7,796 bases of DNA, taken from assembly GCA_030740335.1 (NCBI GenBank), contig JASLXL010000287.1:1-7796 (forward strand). Direction: 5' to 3'. A program made the translations under genes and the position numbers. The notes under the pieces were generated by a model. It searched no databases. It was not told the origin of the DNA and saw only the letters and a list, made by a program, of their open reading frames with translations. The first letter of the stretch is position 1, and each line of letters opens with the position of its first letter. The stretch is from SAR202 cluster bacterium. Lineage in GTDB: Bacteria; Chloroflexota; Dehalococcoidia; SAR202; CAJWER01. Below are positions 1 to 6,000 of the stretch, one piece after another.

Positions 1-423
1 CGTGGGCAGGAGGGAGCGGAAATCACAAGAGAGTGGCTGGCGTGGATCGCGCGAGACTTCTTCGGCTTCTGAACAGTCGTCGGCAATGAGATAACAAGCG
101 CGGCGTACGAGTTTACCTTCAGTGCGAAATATGCCTCGCTCGAAATAGACACGACGATGCCCTTCAGGCGGCAAGCTCTTGCGATGCTGGCGAGTGTCGC
201 GCTGATAGAGGACTGCCTGGGGCGCGGCCTCACGCCGCTGTGGAACTGCCTTGCTTCGAACGAGGCTTCGGCCAACACCGCGCTGAAGCTCGGAATGGAA
301 AAGCGACCATTTCAGCGCGAGTCGCAATGGAGGCCCAACTTGGGGCAGGTTACCTCGTCATCGGGACTGTGGAAACCAGACGAGCGTACTTTCGATTCAC
401 AATGTAGCGCCGTCGTCTGGTGA
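1..423 (+). pseudogene. GNAT-family acetyltransferase remnant, 5' truncated by window, with in-frame TGA
   Basis: Reading frame 1 is open from base 1 to a TGA at 70-72, then continues in the same frame to TGA 421-423. The part after the first stop resembles the C-terminal half of a GNAT N-acetyltransferase: a beta strand ending near EIDTT, the acetyl-CoA loop region FRRQALA, a helix, then PLWNCLASNEASA and ALKLG. The residues before the stop end in DFFGF, which fits the strand usually preceding such a domain, so the TGA probably replaces an internal codon (perhaps Cys). The loop normally reads R-R-x-G-x-A/G; here the first glycine is Ala, a further sign of decay. The tail after LGMEKR has no recognisable motif. 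Translation could restart at ATG 157, but that would lack the core strands. Alternatives are a sequencing error at 70-72, or two unrelated ORFs. It converges on the exporter operon. Confidence 0.55.
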
Positions 424-439
424 CGAGGATAGTAATATC

Positions 440-2272
440 CTAGTCCTTGCCACCTGGCATGGCGTCTTTCAGGGCCGCGAAGTTCATGGCGTAGAGATGG
501 GCGTAGAGACCGTCGGCGTCCATGAGGTGGTCGTGGGTGCCGACCTCCTCGATGCGCCCCCGGTTGAGCACAACAATCTGGTCTGCGCCTCGAATGGTGG
601 ACAGCCTGTGAGCGATCACGATGGCCGTGCGTCCTCGCAGAAGCTTGCTCAGCGCCCGCTGAATCAGCATCTCAGTATATGAGTCGATGTTGGCTGTGGC
701 CTCATCGAGTACCAGTATCCTCGGGTCAGCCACAATCGCCCTGGCGAAGGAGACTAGCTGTCTCTGGCCGACGCTCAGATTGGCGCCACGCTCCTGCAAG
801 AAGGTTTCGTAGCCGTCTTCAAGACGCGAAATGAAGTCGTGAGCGCCGACGGACTCAGATGCCTCAATCATCTGTTCGTCGGTGGCCCCGGGATGGCCGT
901 ACTTGATGTTATCGCGGACGGTGCCCGTGAACAGGAACGGCTCCTGGAGCACCATGCTCATCTGCGTCGCCAGCGACTTCCGTTTAGCGTCTCGGATGTC
1001 GTGGCCGTCAACCAGTATCGCCCCTCGATCCCGGTCTATATCGTAGAAGCGGGCGATCAGTGACACAAGGGTGGTCTTGCCCGCTCCCGTCGGGCCTACG
1101 ATGGCCACGGTCTGGCCTGGTTCTATGTGCAGGTTCACGTTGGAGAGCACATCCTGCCCTGGCACGTAGCTGTAAGAGACGTTCTTTAGCTCGATGTCGC
1201 CGCTGAGCCTTGGCAGCTCTATTGCGTCCTCTGCGTCCACCAGGGCCGGCTGGTTGTCCAGTAGCTCGAAGATCCGGACGCCGGATGCCATGGCCCTCTG
1301 AAGCTGGGTGTACTGCATCGTCAGACTACGGATGGGGTCGAAGAACCGCTGGATGTACATCACGAAGGCGATCAGGGCCCCGACCTCAAGCGCGTCGGCT
1401 CCCACGAGCCGTGCCCCGAAAAAGATCACCAGCGCAATCGAGATCGCCGGCAGAATTTCCACGACGGGGAGCACACCTGCTGAAAGGCGGGTGGCCTGCA
1501 GGTTCGAGCTGAGATTCTCGCTGTTCAACTCATCGAACTGCTCCAGGTTCTGCTCCTGCCTATTAACACTCTGGACGACCCTCACACCGGCGATATTTTC
1601 GTTTAGCGCGCCGTTGACGGTGGATGCGGCGCGCCTGACCCTGATGAACGCCCCCCGTGCGAGGGGCTGCCACATCGCCATGAATATGATCAGAATCGGA
1701 AGCGTTACCATCGAGATCAGGCCGAGTTTCAGGCTCAGGATCATCACCACCGCGGTGATCCCCACCAGGCTCAGAAGATCACCCACTGTCACGACGGCTA
1801 CCCCAAGGAACTCCTGAAGCTGGTAGACATCGCCCAGTACCCTGGACATCAGCCGTCCGATCTCGTTCTTGTCGTAGAACGACACGGACTGGCGCTGGAG
1901 GTGAGAGAATAGCTCGCCACGCAGACGGTACAGAATCCCCTGGCCCACCCGCGCTATCGCCAACTCCTGGGTAAAACTCGCCCCCCAATTGAGTATGGCG
2001 TTCCCAATAAAGATGGCGATCAGCAGCGTTAGCCCGCCAAAGTCGTCGGCGCGGATGTAGCCGTCGATGCCCTCCATGATCAGCCATGGGACCGCCACCT
2101 GAGTCGCGGTAAATACGAGCATCGCGACGATTGCGACACCCACGAGAACACCGTATGGCCGGATGTAGGGGATCATGCGCAACACGACACGGTAGTTGAA
2201 GGCGGTGCCGAAAACGTCCTCTTCCATGCGTCTGCTGCTTTGTCCGGCAGAGCTAGAGGTTTGCGTTCCCAT
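440..2272 (-). CDS. ABC exporter half-transporter, catalytic-site subunit (610 aa, MdlB/BmrD-like)
   Basis: One half of a heterodimeric ABC exporter in the cytoplasmic membrane, driving ATP-dependent efflux of an unknown substrate (drug, lipid or peptide). About six membrane segments lie near residues 41-64, 81-97, 157-180, 182-202, 267-291 and 298-315. The nucleotide-binding domain starts near 358: Walker A GPTGAGKT (393-400), Q-loop Gln443, signature LSVGQ (499-503), Walker B ILVLDE (519-524) with catalytic Glu524, and H-loop His555. The signature has Val for the first Gly, as in MdlB/BmrD-type subunits. Its Walker A/B is intact, so with the partner's LSGGQ it should form the hydrolysing site. 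The ATG overlaps the partner's stop as TGATG, and GGGGAG (2281-2286) lies 8 bases upstream, which settles this start over Met16. Length is typical. The substrate cannot be told from sequence, so no symbol is given. Confidence 0.95.
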   Translation of the reverse strand: MGTQTSSSAGQSSRRMEEDVFGTAFNYRVVLRMIPYIRPYGVLVGVAIVAMLVFTATQVAVPWLIMEGIDGYIRADDFGGLTLLIAIFIGNAILNWGASFTQELAIARVGQGILYRLRGELFSHLQRQSVSFYDKNEIGRLMSRVLGDVYQLQEFLGVAVVTVGDLLSLVGITAVVMILSLKLGLISMVTLPILIIFMAMWQPLARGAFIRVRRAASTVNGALNENIAGVRVVQSVNRQEQNLEQFDELNSENLSSNLQATRLSAGVLPVVEILPAISIALVIFFGARLVGADALEVGALIAFVMYIQRFFDPIRSLTMQYTQLQRAMASGVRIFELLDNQPALVDAEDAIELPRLSGDIELKNVSYSYVPGQDVLSNVNLHIEPGQTVAIVGPTGAGKTTLVSLIARFYDIDRDRGAILVDGHDIRDAKRKSLATQMSMVLQEPFLFTGTVRDNIKYGHPGATDEQMIEASESVGAHDFISRLEDGYETFLQERGANLSVGQRQLVSFARAIVADPRILVLDEATANIDSYTEMLIQRALSKLLRGRTAIVIAHRLSTIRGADQIVVLNRGRIEEVGTHDHLMDADGLYAHLYAMNFAALKDAMPGGKD

Positions 2273-4071
2273 CAGGTATTCTCCCCGTGTCGGTGTACCA
2301 AGTCCGGTACATCGAACTCCATCATGACCTCTTCCTGAGGCCGGAGTTGTAGGTCGTATATCCTGCGATACACCCCCCCATGGGCCAGCAGGCTGGCGTG
2401 AGTGCCTCGCTCAACGATGCGGCCTTCGTCCATGACAAGGATCTCGTCCGCCTTGAACAGTGTGCTGAGCCTGTGGGCGATCACGAATGTGGTCCGTCCA
2501 CTCATCACCGACTCCATCGCCTTGCGAATCCGCTCCTCTGTGTTTGCGTCTACACTTGCCGTTGCATCGTCCAGAATCAGCACGGGTGGGTCCAGAAGAA
2601 CGGCTCTGGCGATGGACATCCGCTGCCTCTGGCCACCCGACAGGGTCGAGCCGCGTTCGCCTATCTTGGTATCGTAGCCTTCTTCCAGATCCTCGATAAA
2701 ATCGTGCATCTGGGCAACCTTTGCCGCGGCAACGATCTCATCCATCGTCGCGCTCGGCCGGCCGTAGGCTATGTTTTCGCTGAGTGAGGCGGTGAACAGG
2801 AACACGTCCTGCTGAACGATGCCGATGTTTCGCCTAAGAGACTTCAGTGTCGTCTCCTTGATATCGACACCGTCTATCGTGATGAGGCCAGCGGCCACAT
2901 CGTAGAATCGTGGCAGAAGATGGACCAGAGAACTCTTGCCGCTGCCGGGCGCCCCGAGCAGCGCAACAAGCGTCCCTGGCTTGGCGTCGATTTCGATGTC
3001 CTTTACTACGAGTGGACCGTCGCCGTACCGGAGGCTGACGTCTTTGAACCGAACGTGCCCCCGGACCATCGGCAAATCGCTAGCTCCCGGCGCCTCTTGG
3101 ACGTCCGATCGGTAATCCATGATCTCGAACAGGCGCTGGCCAGCCGAGAATGCCCTTGCGAAGTTGTTGACCAGCATGCCGGCGTGTCGTATTGGCAGCG
3201 CCAGGAGTTGCATATAGAAGAGGAACTGGGCCAGCTCACCAGGAGAGAGGCTGCCGTCGATTACTCGCTGTCCCCCGTACCAGAGCACCAGTCCGATTGC
3301 GACCAAGTAGATGAAGCCCATGAAGGAGGCATTCATCGCCTGGAGCCGTGCGGTCTTCACCATGTCGGCTGATACGGCTGAGCTGGCGGCATCATACTTG
3401 GCCTTTTCCTGGTCCTCAGCTGCGAAGGCCCTTACGACTCGGACGCCCGTCATGTTCTCCTGGAGGACGGTGTTGAGTTCCGCCATTTCCTCCTGGACTC
3501 GCAGCCAGATGCGCCGGAGCTGGAGACGGATCACAGCGGAAACGATAGCCAGGAGAGGCATAAACCCCAGGCTCACAAGGCCGAGCCGCCAGTCGCGTAA
3601 TAGCAATATGATGGCGGTGGCGAGGAACAGTACCAGGAAGTAGGGTGCCCGAATAACCCCCCCAACACAGAACATCCGGATGGCCTCTACGTCGGTTATG
3701 GCCCTCGACATCAGGTTCCCGGTGTGGTTCTTGTCGTGGAATCCAAAGCTCAGGTTCTGGATATGGTCGTAGTAGCGGTTGCGCAGATCATAGACCACGT
3801 GCTGAGCGAGGGACTCACCCATGAATGTTTGAAAGAAGGTAAGGAGGCCCCTGATCACGCTGGCGGCAAGGATAGCGATGCCGATACGTATCATTGCCAC
3901 ATCGGAAACGCCTCCTCCGTCAAATATAGAGGCGATCTCGTCTACGGCGCTGCCAAATAGCCAGGGGAGCGTTAGGTATGCGGAGGTGGCTCCCACCATG
4001 CTGGTGAGGGCCCCGGCAAGCCGCCACTTGTGGCGGAAGACTATTGCGAGGATTCGGGCGAGGATATTCAT
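2272..4071 (-). CDS. ABC exporter half-transporter, degenerate-site subunit (599 aa, MdlA/BmrC-like)
   Basis: First gene of the exporter operon and partner of the 610-aa subunit. Membrane segments are visible near residues 17-38, 60-85, 139-160, 163-181, 249-270 and 280-300. The nucleotide-binding domain has Walker A GAPGSGKS (373-380), Q-loop Gln421, canonical signature LSGGQ (477-481), Walker B VLILDD (497-502) and H-loop His533. Asp502 replaces the catalytic Glu, as known for the degenerate half of heterodimeric exporters such as MdlA, BmrC and TM287. Its Walker A/B would face the partner's LSVGQ, giving a site that binds but hydrolyses ATP poorly. The ATG is directly preceded in frame by TGA, so no longer N-terminus is possible; no clear Shine-Dalgarno is seen upstream. 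The last codons contain the partner's ribosome binding site, suggesting coupled translation and fixed stoichiometry. The substrate is unknown. Confidence 0.95.
   Translation of the reverse strand: MNILARILAIVFRHKWRLAGALTSMVGATSAYLTLPWLFGSAVDEIASIFDGGGVSDVAMIRIGIAILAASVIRGLLTFFQTFMGESLAQHVVYDLRNRYYDHIQNLSFGFHDKNHTGNLMSRAITDVEAIRMFCVGGVIRAPYFLVLFLATAIILLLRDWRLGLVSLGFMPLLAIVSAVIRLQLRRIWLRVQEEMAELNTVLQENMTGVRVVRAFAAEDQEKAKYDAASSAVSADMVKTARLQAMNASFMGFIYLVAIGLVLWYGGQRVIDGSLSPGELAQFLFYMQLLALPIRHAGMLVNNFARAFSAGQRLFEIMDYRSDVQEAPGASDLPMVRGHVRFKDVSLRYGDGPLVVKDIEIDAKPGTLVALLGAPGSGKSSLVHLLPRFYDVAAGLITIDGVDIKETTLKSLRRNIGIVQQDVFLFTASLSENIAYGRPSATMDEIVAAAKVAQMHDFIEDLEEGYDTKIGERGSTLSGGQRQRMSIARAVLLDPPVLILDDATASVDANTEERIRKAMESVMSGRTTFVIAHRLSTLFKADEILVMDEGRIVERGTHASLLAHGGVYRRIYDLQLRPQEEVMMEFDVPDLVHRHGENT
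2281..2286 (-). promoter_or_regulatory. Ribosome binding site for the 610-aa exporter subunit
   Basis: GGGGAG on the minus strand, 8 bases before the ATG at 2272. It lies inside the last codons of the upstream exporter gene, whose TGA shares an A with this ATG. This supports the start at 2272 and translational coupling. Confidence 0.8.
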
Positions 4072-4131
4072 TCATCGCTGACGGTCGACCACATGGGAGA
4101 AACCCGAGCCTAACCCGTCACGCGATAATAA

Positions 4132-4159
4132 ATTATACTCTTATCCATCCAAAGTTCAA
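4132..4159 (-). promoter_or_regulatory. Sigma70-like promoter of the exporter operon
   Basis: On the minus strand, TTGAAC (4154-4159) and a perfect TATAAT (4132-4137) are separated by 16 bases. Transcription would start near 4125, giving a leader of about 50 bases before the exporter ATG at 4071. The -35 box matches the consensus at four of six positions. It is the only good promoter seen in the 282-base gap, downstream of the terminator of the preceding operon. A short palindrome, ATAATAAATTAT (4125-4136), overlaps the -10 box and presumed start site and could be an operator, though in AT-rich sequence it may be chance. Confidence 0.55.
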
Positions 4160-4203
4160 CAACTATTCGGGTGTCTTGGTTGTCGATTTCATCACAGAAT
4201 GTG

Positions 4204-4283
4204 AACGACGGGAGCAGAACGGGGGAGCGAGGCTCTCGATGAATCGTCGTTTTTGGAGGGTAACCCCAAAGGCAAACGACGGG
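4204..4283. repeat. Three copies of an AACGACG/CGTCGTT motif upstream of the exporter promoter
   Basis: AACGACGGG occurs at 4204-4212 and again at 4275-4283, with the inverted form CGTCGTTT at 4245-4252. The last two form an 8-bp inverted repeat (4245-4252 with 4274-4281) around a 21-base centre that includes GGGTAACCC. The block lies about 80-160 bases upstream of the presumed transcription start of the exporter operon, in DNA with no credible gene. It could be a regulator binding array or a folded element; the function is unknown. Confidence 0.35.
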
Positions 4284-4324
4284 CTGTCGTATTCCGCGAT
4301 GACGTTGAATCTTGCCACTGAATG

Positions 4325-4354
4325 CAAAAGAGGCGGAGCATCGCTCCGCCTCTT
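4325..4354 (-). terminator. Rho-independent terminator of the sigma/DUF5667 operon
   Basis: A perfect 12-bp stem (4328-4339 with 4343-4354) has a 3-base loop. On the minus strand the stem reads AAGAGGCGGAGC, loop GAT, then the complement, and it ends in a short T-rich run (TCTTTTGC). The stem starts at the final A of the DUF5667 gene's TGA (4354-4356), so terminator and stop codon touch. It separates this operon from the exporter operon downstream. On the plus strand the trailing sequence is TCTTCATT, a poorer tract, so minus-strand use is favoured. Confidence 0.85.
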
Positions 4355-5253
4355 CATTGGCTCTCGCTTTGCTCCTGGCGTGAGAGACTGAATCGGCGAG
4401 GGGGCTCGGTTCGATAGAACGGAGGCCAGTTTGGCGATTCGCCAGAATCTAGGAACGCTATCAACGTCCGGAAGATCAACTTGTTCCGTTGAATCAGTCC
4501 CAAAATCATGACCCGATCCTTGTCTGACGCAGAGACCAGGTGGACCGTAAGGGCACTGTGCGAGGCCGCCCAAGTCCTTTCAAGGCTGGCCTTGATCGCA
4601 TAGAGTTCGGCCTGGTTTGCGGTGCTAAACCCTCGGGTCGGCATCTCGGTGGTGTTGGTCGACATCCTCAGGCCAACGAGATCGACTGTCTGGCCGATGT
4701 TTCGATTGACCTCGCTGTAATGCTTCTCGGCCTCGACGTACATGCCTTTTTCCAGGAGCTGGCCCATCTCGTCGCCACGCTTTTGGGCGAGCAGGACGTG
4801 GTCCTTCGCTTTGGACATATAGGACTTGGGTAGCCTCATTAGGAGGTTCTCTTTGCTGGTCTTGATCCAGTAAATGGAATCCCCTGGGATGCTATTCGAA
4901 GCAGCCACGTCAGCTCCCAGCGTCATTCCAGTTGCGACGAGCAACACAAGCGCTCCGGCGACGACTGGTCGGGAGACAGGGGATTGCCAGATGAACCGTG
5001 GGAGATGCAGACCTCTCCTGCGCGTGGCGCGCTGGGCGACTGCCTCATTGAATCTCTGGAGGCCTCTTTGCCGCGCCATCGCGTCTTGAGCTACAGTAGT
5101 GGCGGCGATCAGGGTTGTTGCAGCAGTCTCCAGTAGGGGCGCCAACTGACCTCTGTCTTCGGGATAGTTGGCGAGACAGGCCTCGACGGTCTCACCGCCG
5201 GTTATCCTCTCCAGACAATCGTTGACGATTTTGTCCAGTCTGTCGGAAGCCAT
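4354..5253 (-). CDS. DUF5667-type single-pass membrane protein, probable regulator of the adjacent ECF sigma factor
   Basis: The protein has 299 aa in three parts. A cytoplasmic N-terminus (about 1-95) carries a Cys13/Cys26 motif of the form C-L-x-R-I-x-x-G-x-x-x-E-x-C-L-x-x-Y-P and a basic stretch just before the membrane. One membrane helix spans about 96-118. An outer helical domain opens with IPGDSIYWIK, the hallmark I associate with DUF5667. No HxxxCxxC zinc anti-sigma motif is seen. Its ATG overlaps the sigma factor's TAA (TAATG), and GGAG at 5263-5266 is spaced 9 bases away, so I chose ATG 5253 over the upstream in-frame TTG at 5268, whose codons contain that GGAG. The tight pairing with an ECF sigma factor, plus inside/outside topology, suggests an anti-sigma or co-sensor role. 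That is inference; the signal is unknown. Transcription stops at the terminator abutting the stop codon. Confidence 0.85.
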   Translation of the reverse strand: MASDRLDKIVNDCLERITGGETVEACLANYPEDRGQLAPLLETAATTLIAATTVAQDAMARQRGLQRFNEAVAQRATRRRGLHLPRFIWQSPVSRPVVAGALVLLVATGMTLGADVAASNSIPGDSIYWIKTSKENLLMRLPKSYMSKAKDHVLLAQKRGDEMGQLLEKGMYVEAEKHYSEVNRNIGQTVDLVGLRMSTNTTEMPTRGFSTANQAELYAIKASLERTWAASHSALTVHLVSASDKDRVMILGLIQRNKLIFRTLIAFLDSGESPNWPPFYRTEPPRRFSLSRQEQSESQ

Positions 5254-5858
5254 TACTCGGTACTCCAATTCGGCACAACTCGGTCCTGTGCACCATCCAT
5301 GCGAGCGCCCAGCAGGACCCTCAATTTCTTGATAGCGGCGTGCTGAAGGGCCTTGACCGCGTTCTCTCTCTTCCCGACGGCCTCCGCGGTCTCCCGAACC
5401 GATAGTCCCGCAGCGAAGCGCAGGGACATGACTTCTTTCTGGAGGTCGGTCAGCCCTTCCATTGCAAGGTGCACCCGCTCAATTGCCAACTTCACGTCCA
5501 GGTCCGCCTCGATCTCGTGGGAGGACGTGCCTAAGAGGTCGCCCGCGTCATCCATGGGGGTATTCTTTTGTCGCGAACGTTTGCGGAAGTGGTCGACGAT
5601 GAGATTGTGCGCGATCCGGAACAGCCACGAGGAAAATGGACGGCCCTTCCACCGGAACGAGGTAATCGATTCGAGCATTCTGAGAAAAACATCTTCAGTG
5701 ATGTCTTCGGCATCGTTGGGGTTGCCGGTCTTGAAGTAGACGTAGCGGAAAATCTTGTCGTGGAAGCGTTCGTAGAGCCTGGCGAAAGAGGTGGCGTCGC
5801 CATCTTGGGCACGCCTCACTAGGATTTCGATAGGATCGGTCCCAGGCGCGTCGGACAT
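5253..5858 (-). CDS. ECF (sigma-70 family, group 4) RNA polymerase sigma factor
   Basis: The product, 201 aa from this start, directs RNA polymerase to a set of stress or signal-responsive promoters. Region 2 covers about residues 22-95: FARLYERFHDKIFRYVY, then DAEDITEDVFLRM, then FSSWLFRIAHNLIVDHFRKR. Region 4 covers about 130-188: LTDLQKEVMSLRF, then the helix-turn-helix LSVRETAEAVGKRENAVKAL. There is no region 1 or 3, as expected for ECF sigmas. The frame is open up to ATG 5918, adding 20 atypical residues. I prefer ATG 5858 because GAGGAG (5869-5874) lies 10 bases upstream and the protein then starts a normal distance before region 2. The TAA overlaps the ATG of the DUF5667 gene, implying co-translation of sigma factor and its presumed regulator. 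The target promoters cannot be told from this window. Confidence 0.92.
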   Translation of the reverse strand: MSDAPGTDPIEILVRRAQDGDATSFARLYERFHDKIFRYVYFKTGNPNDAEDITEDVFLRMLESITSFRWKGRPFSSWLFRIAHNLIVDHFRKRSRQKNTPMDDAGDLLGTSSHEIEADLDVKLAIERVHLAMEGLTDLQKEVMSLRFAAGLSVRETAEAVGKRENAVKALQHAAIKKLRVLLGARMDGAQDRVVPNWSTE

Positions 5859-5868
5859 GGTCGCGGAT

Positions 5869-5874
5869 CTCCTC
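5869..5874 (-). promoter_or_regulatory. Ribosome binding site deciding the sigma factor start
   Basis: GAGGAG on the minus strand, 10 bases before ATG 5858. No comparable site precedes the upstream ATG at 5918, which makes 5858 the likelier start. Confidence 0.6.
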
Positions 5875-5923
5875 GGCGGAGCGGTCAGTACGCCTGAAAT
5901 TGCAGCCAGTGCCTCCATGGTAC

Positions 5924-5929
5924 ACTATA
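5924..5929 (-). promoter_or_regulatory. Possible -10 element of the sigma/DUF5667 operon
   Basis: TATAGT on the minus strand, matching TATAAT at five of six positions. No good TTGACA-like -35 is found 16-18 bases upstream; the sequence there includes CCGAAC. Transcription would start at about 5917-5918, right at the alternative ATG, giving either a leaderless long form or a leader of about 60 bases before ATG 5858. An ECF-type promoter cannot be excluded. Confidence 0.35.
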
Positions 5930-6000
5930 CAACGTACTCGCATCCAGTTCGGATAGCGTCTGTTTAGGTCCGCGATCGGCCAACGGGAGTTAGAACACCG

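Noticed and set aside
70..110. Selenocysteine recoding of the TGA in the GNAT remnant
   Set aside because: No clear hairpin with a conserved apical loop follows the TGA, no selenocysteine genes are in view, and the damaged acetyl-CoA loop favours decay.
413..441. Two small adjacent hairpins (413-426 and 426-441) between the convergent GNAT remnant and exporter operon as a bidirectional terminator
   Set aside because: Stems of only 5-6 bp and no T-run on either side; AGGATA/TATCCT is suggestive but not enough to call.
1308..1817. 169-codon plus-strand ORF antisense to the exporter gene, with similar ones across 497-3960
   Set aside because: They mirror codons of a strongly supported exporter gene in GC-rich DNA; their translations show no family motifs or plausible start signals.
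4044..4573. Overlapping ORFs on both strands in the intergenic region (plus 4044-4391, minus 4163-4573)
   Set aside because: They run through the terminator, the promoter and the ends of real genes in other frames, and show no recognisable protein features.
5900..5926. TTGCAG/TACACT as a plus-strand promoter for rimI overlapping the sigma promoter
   Set aside because: The spacer is only 15 bases and both boxes are weak; rimI must have a promoter nearby, but this one is not supported.
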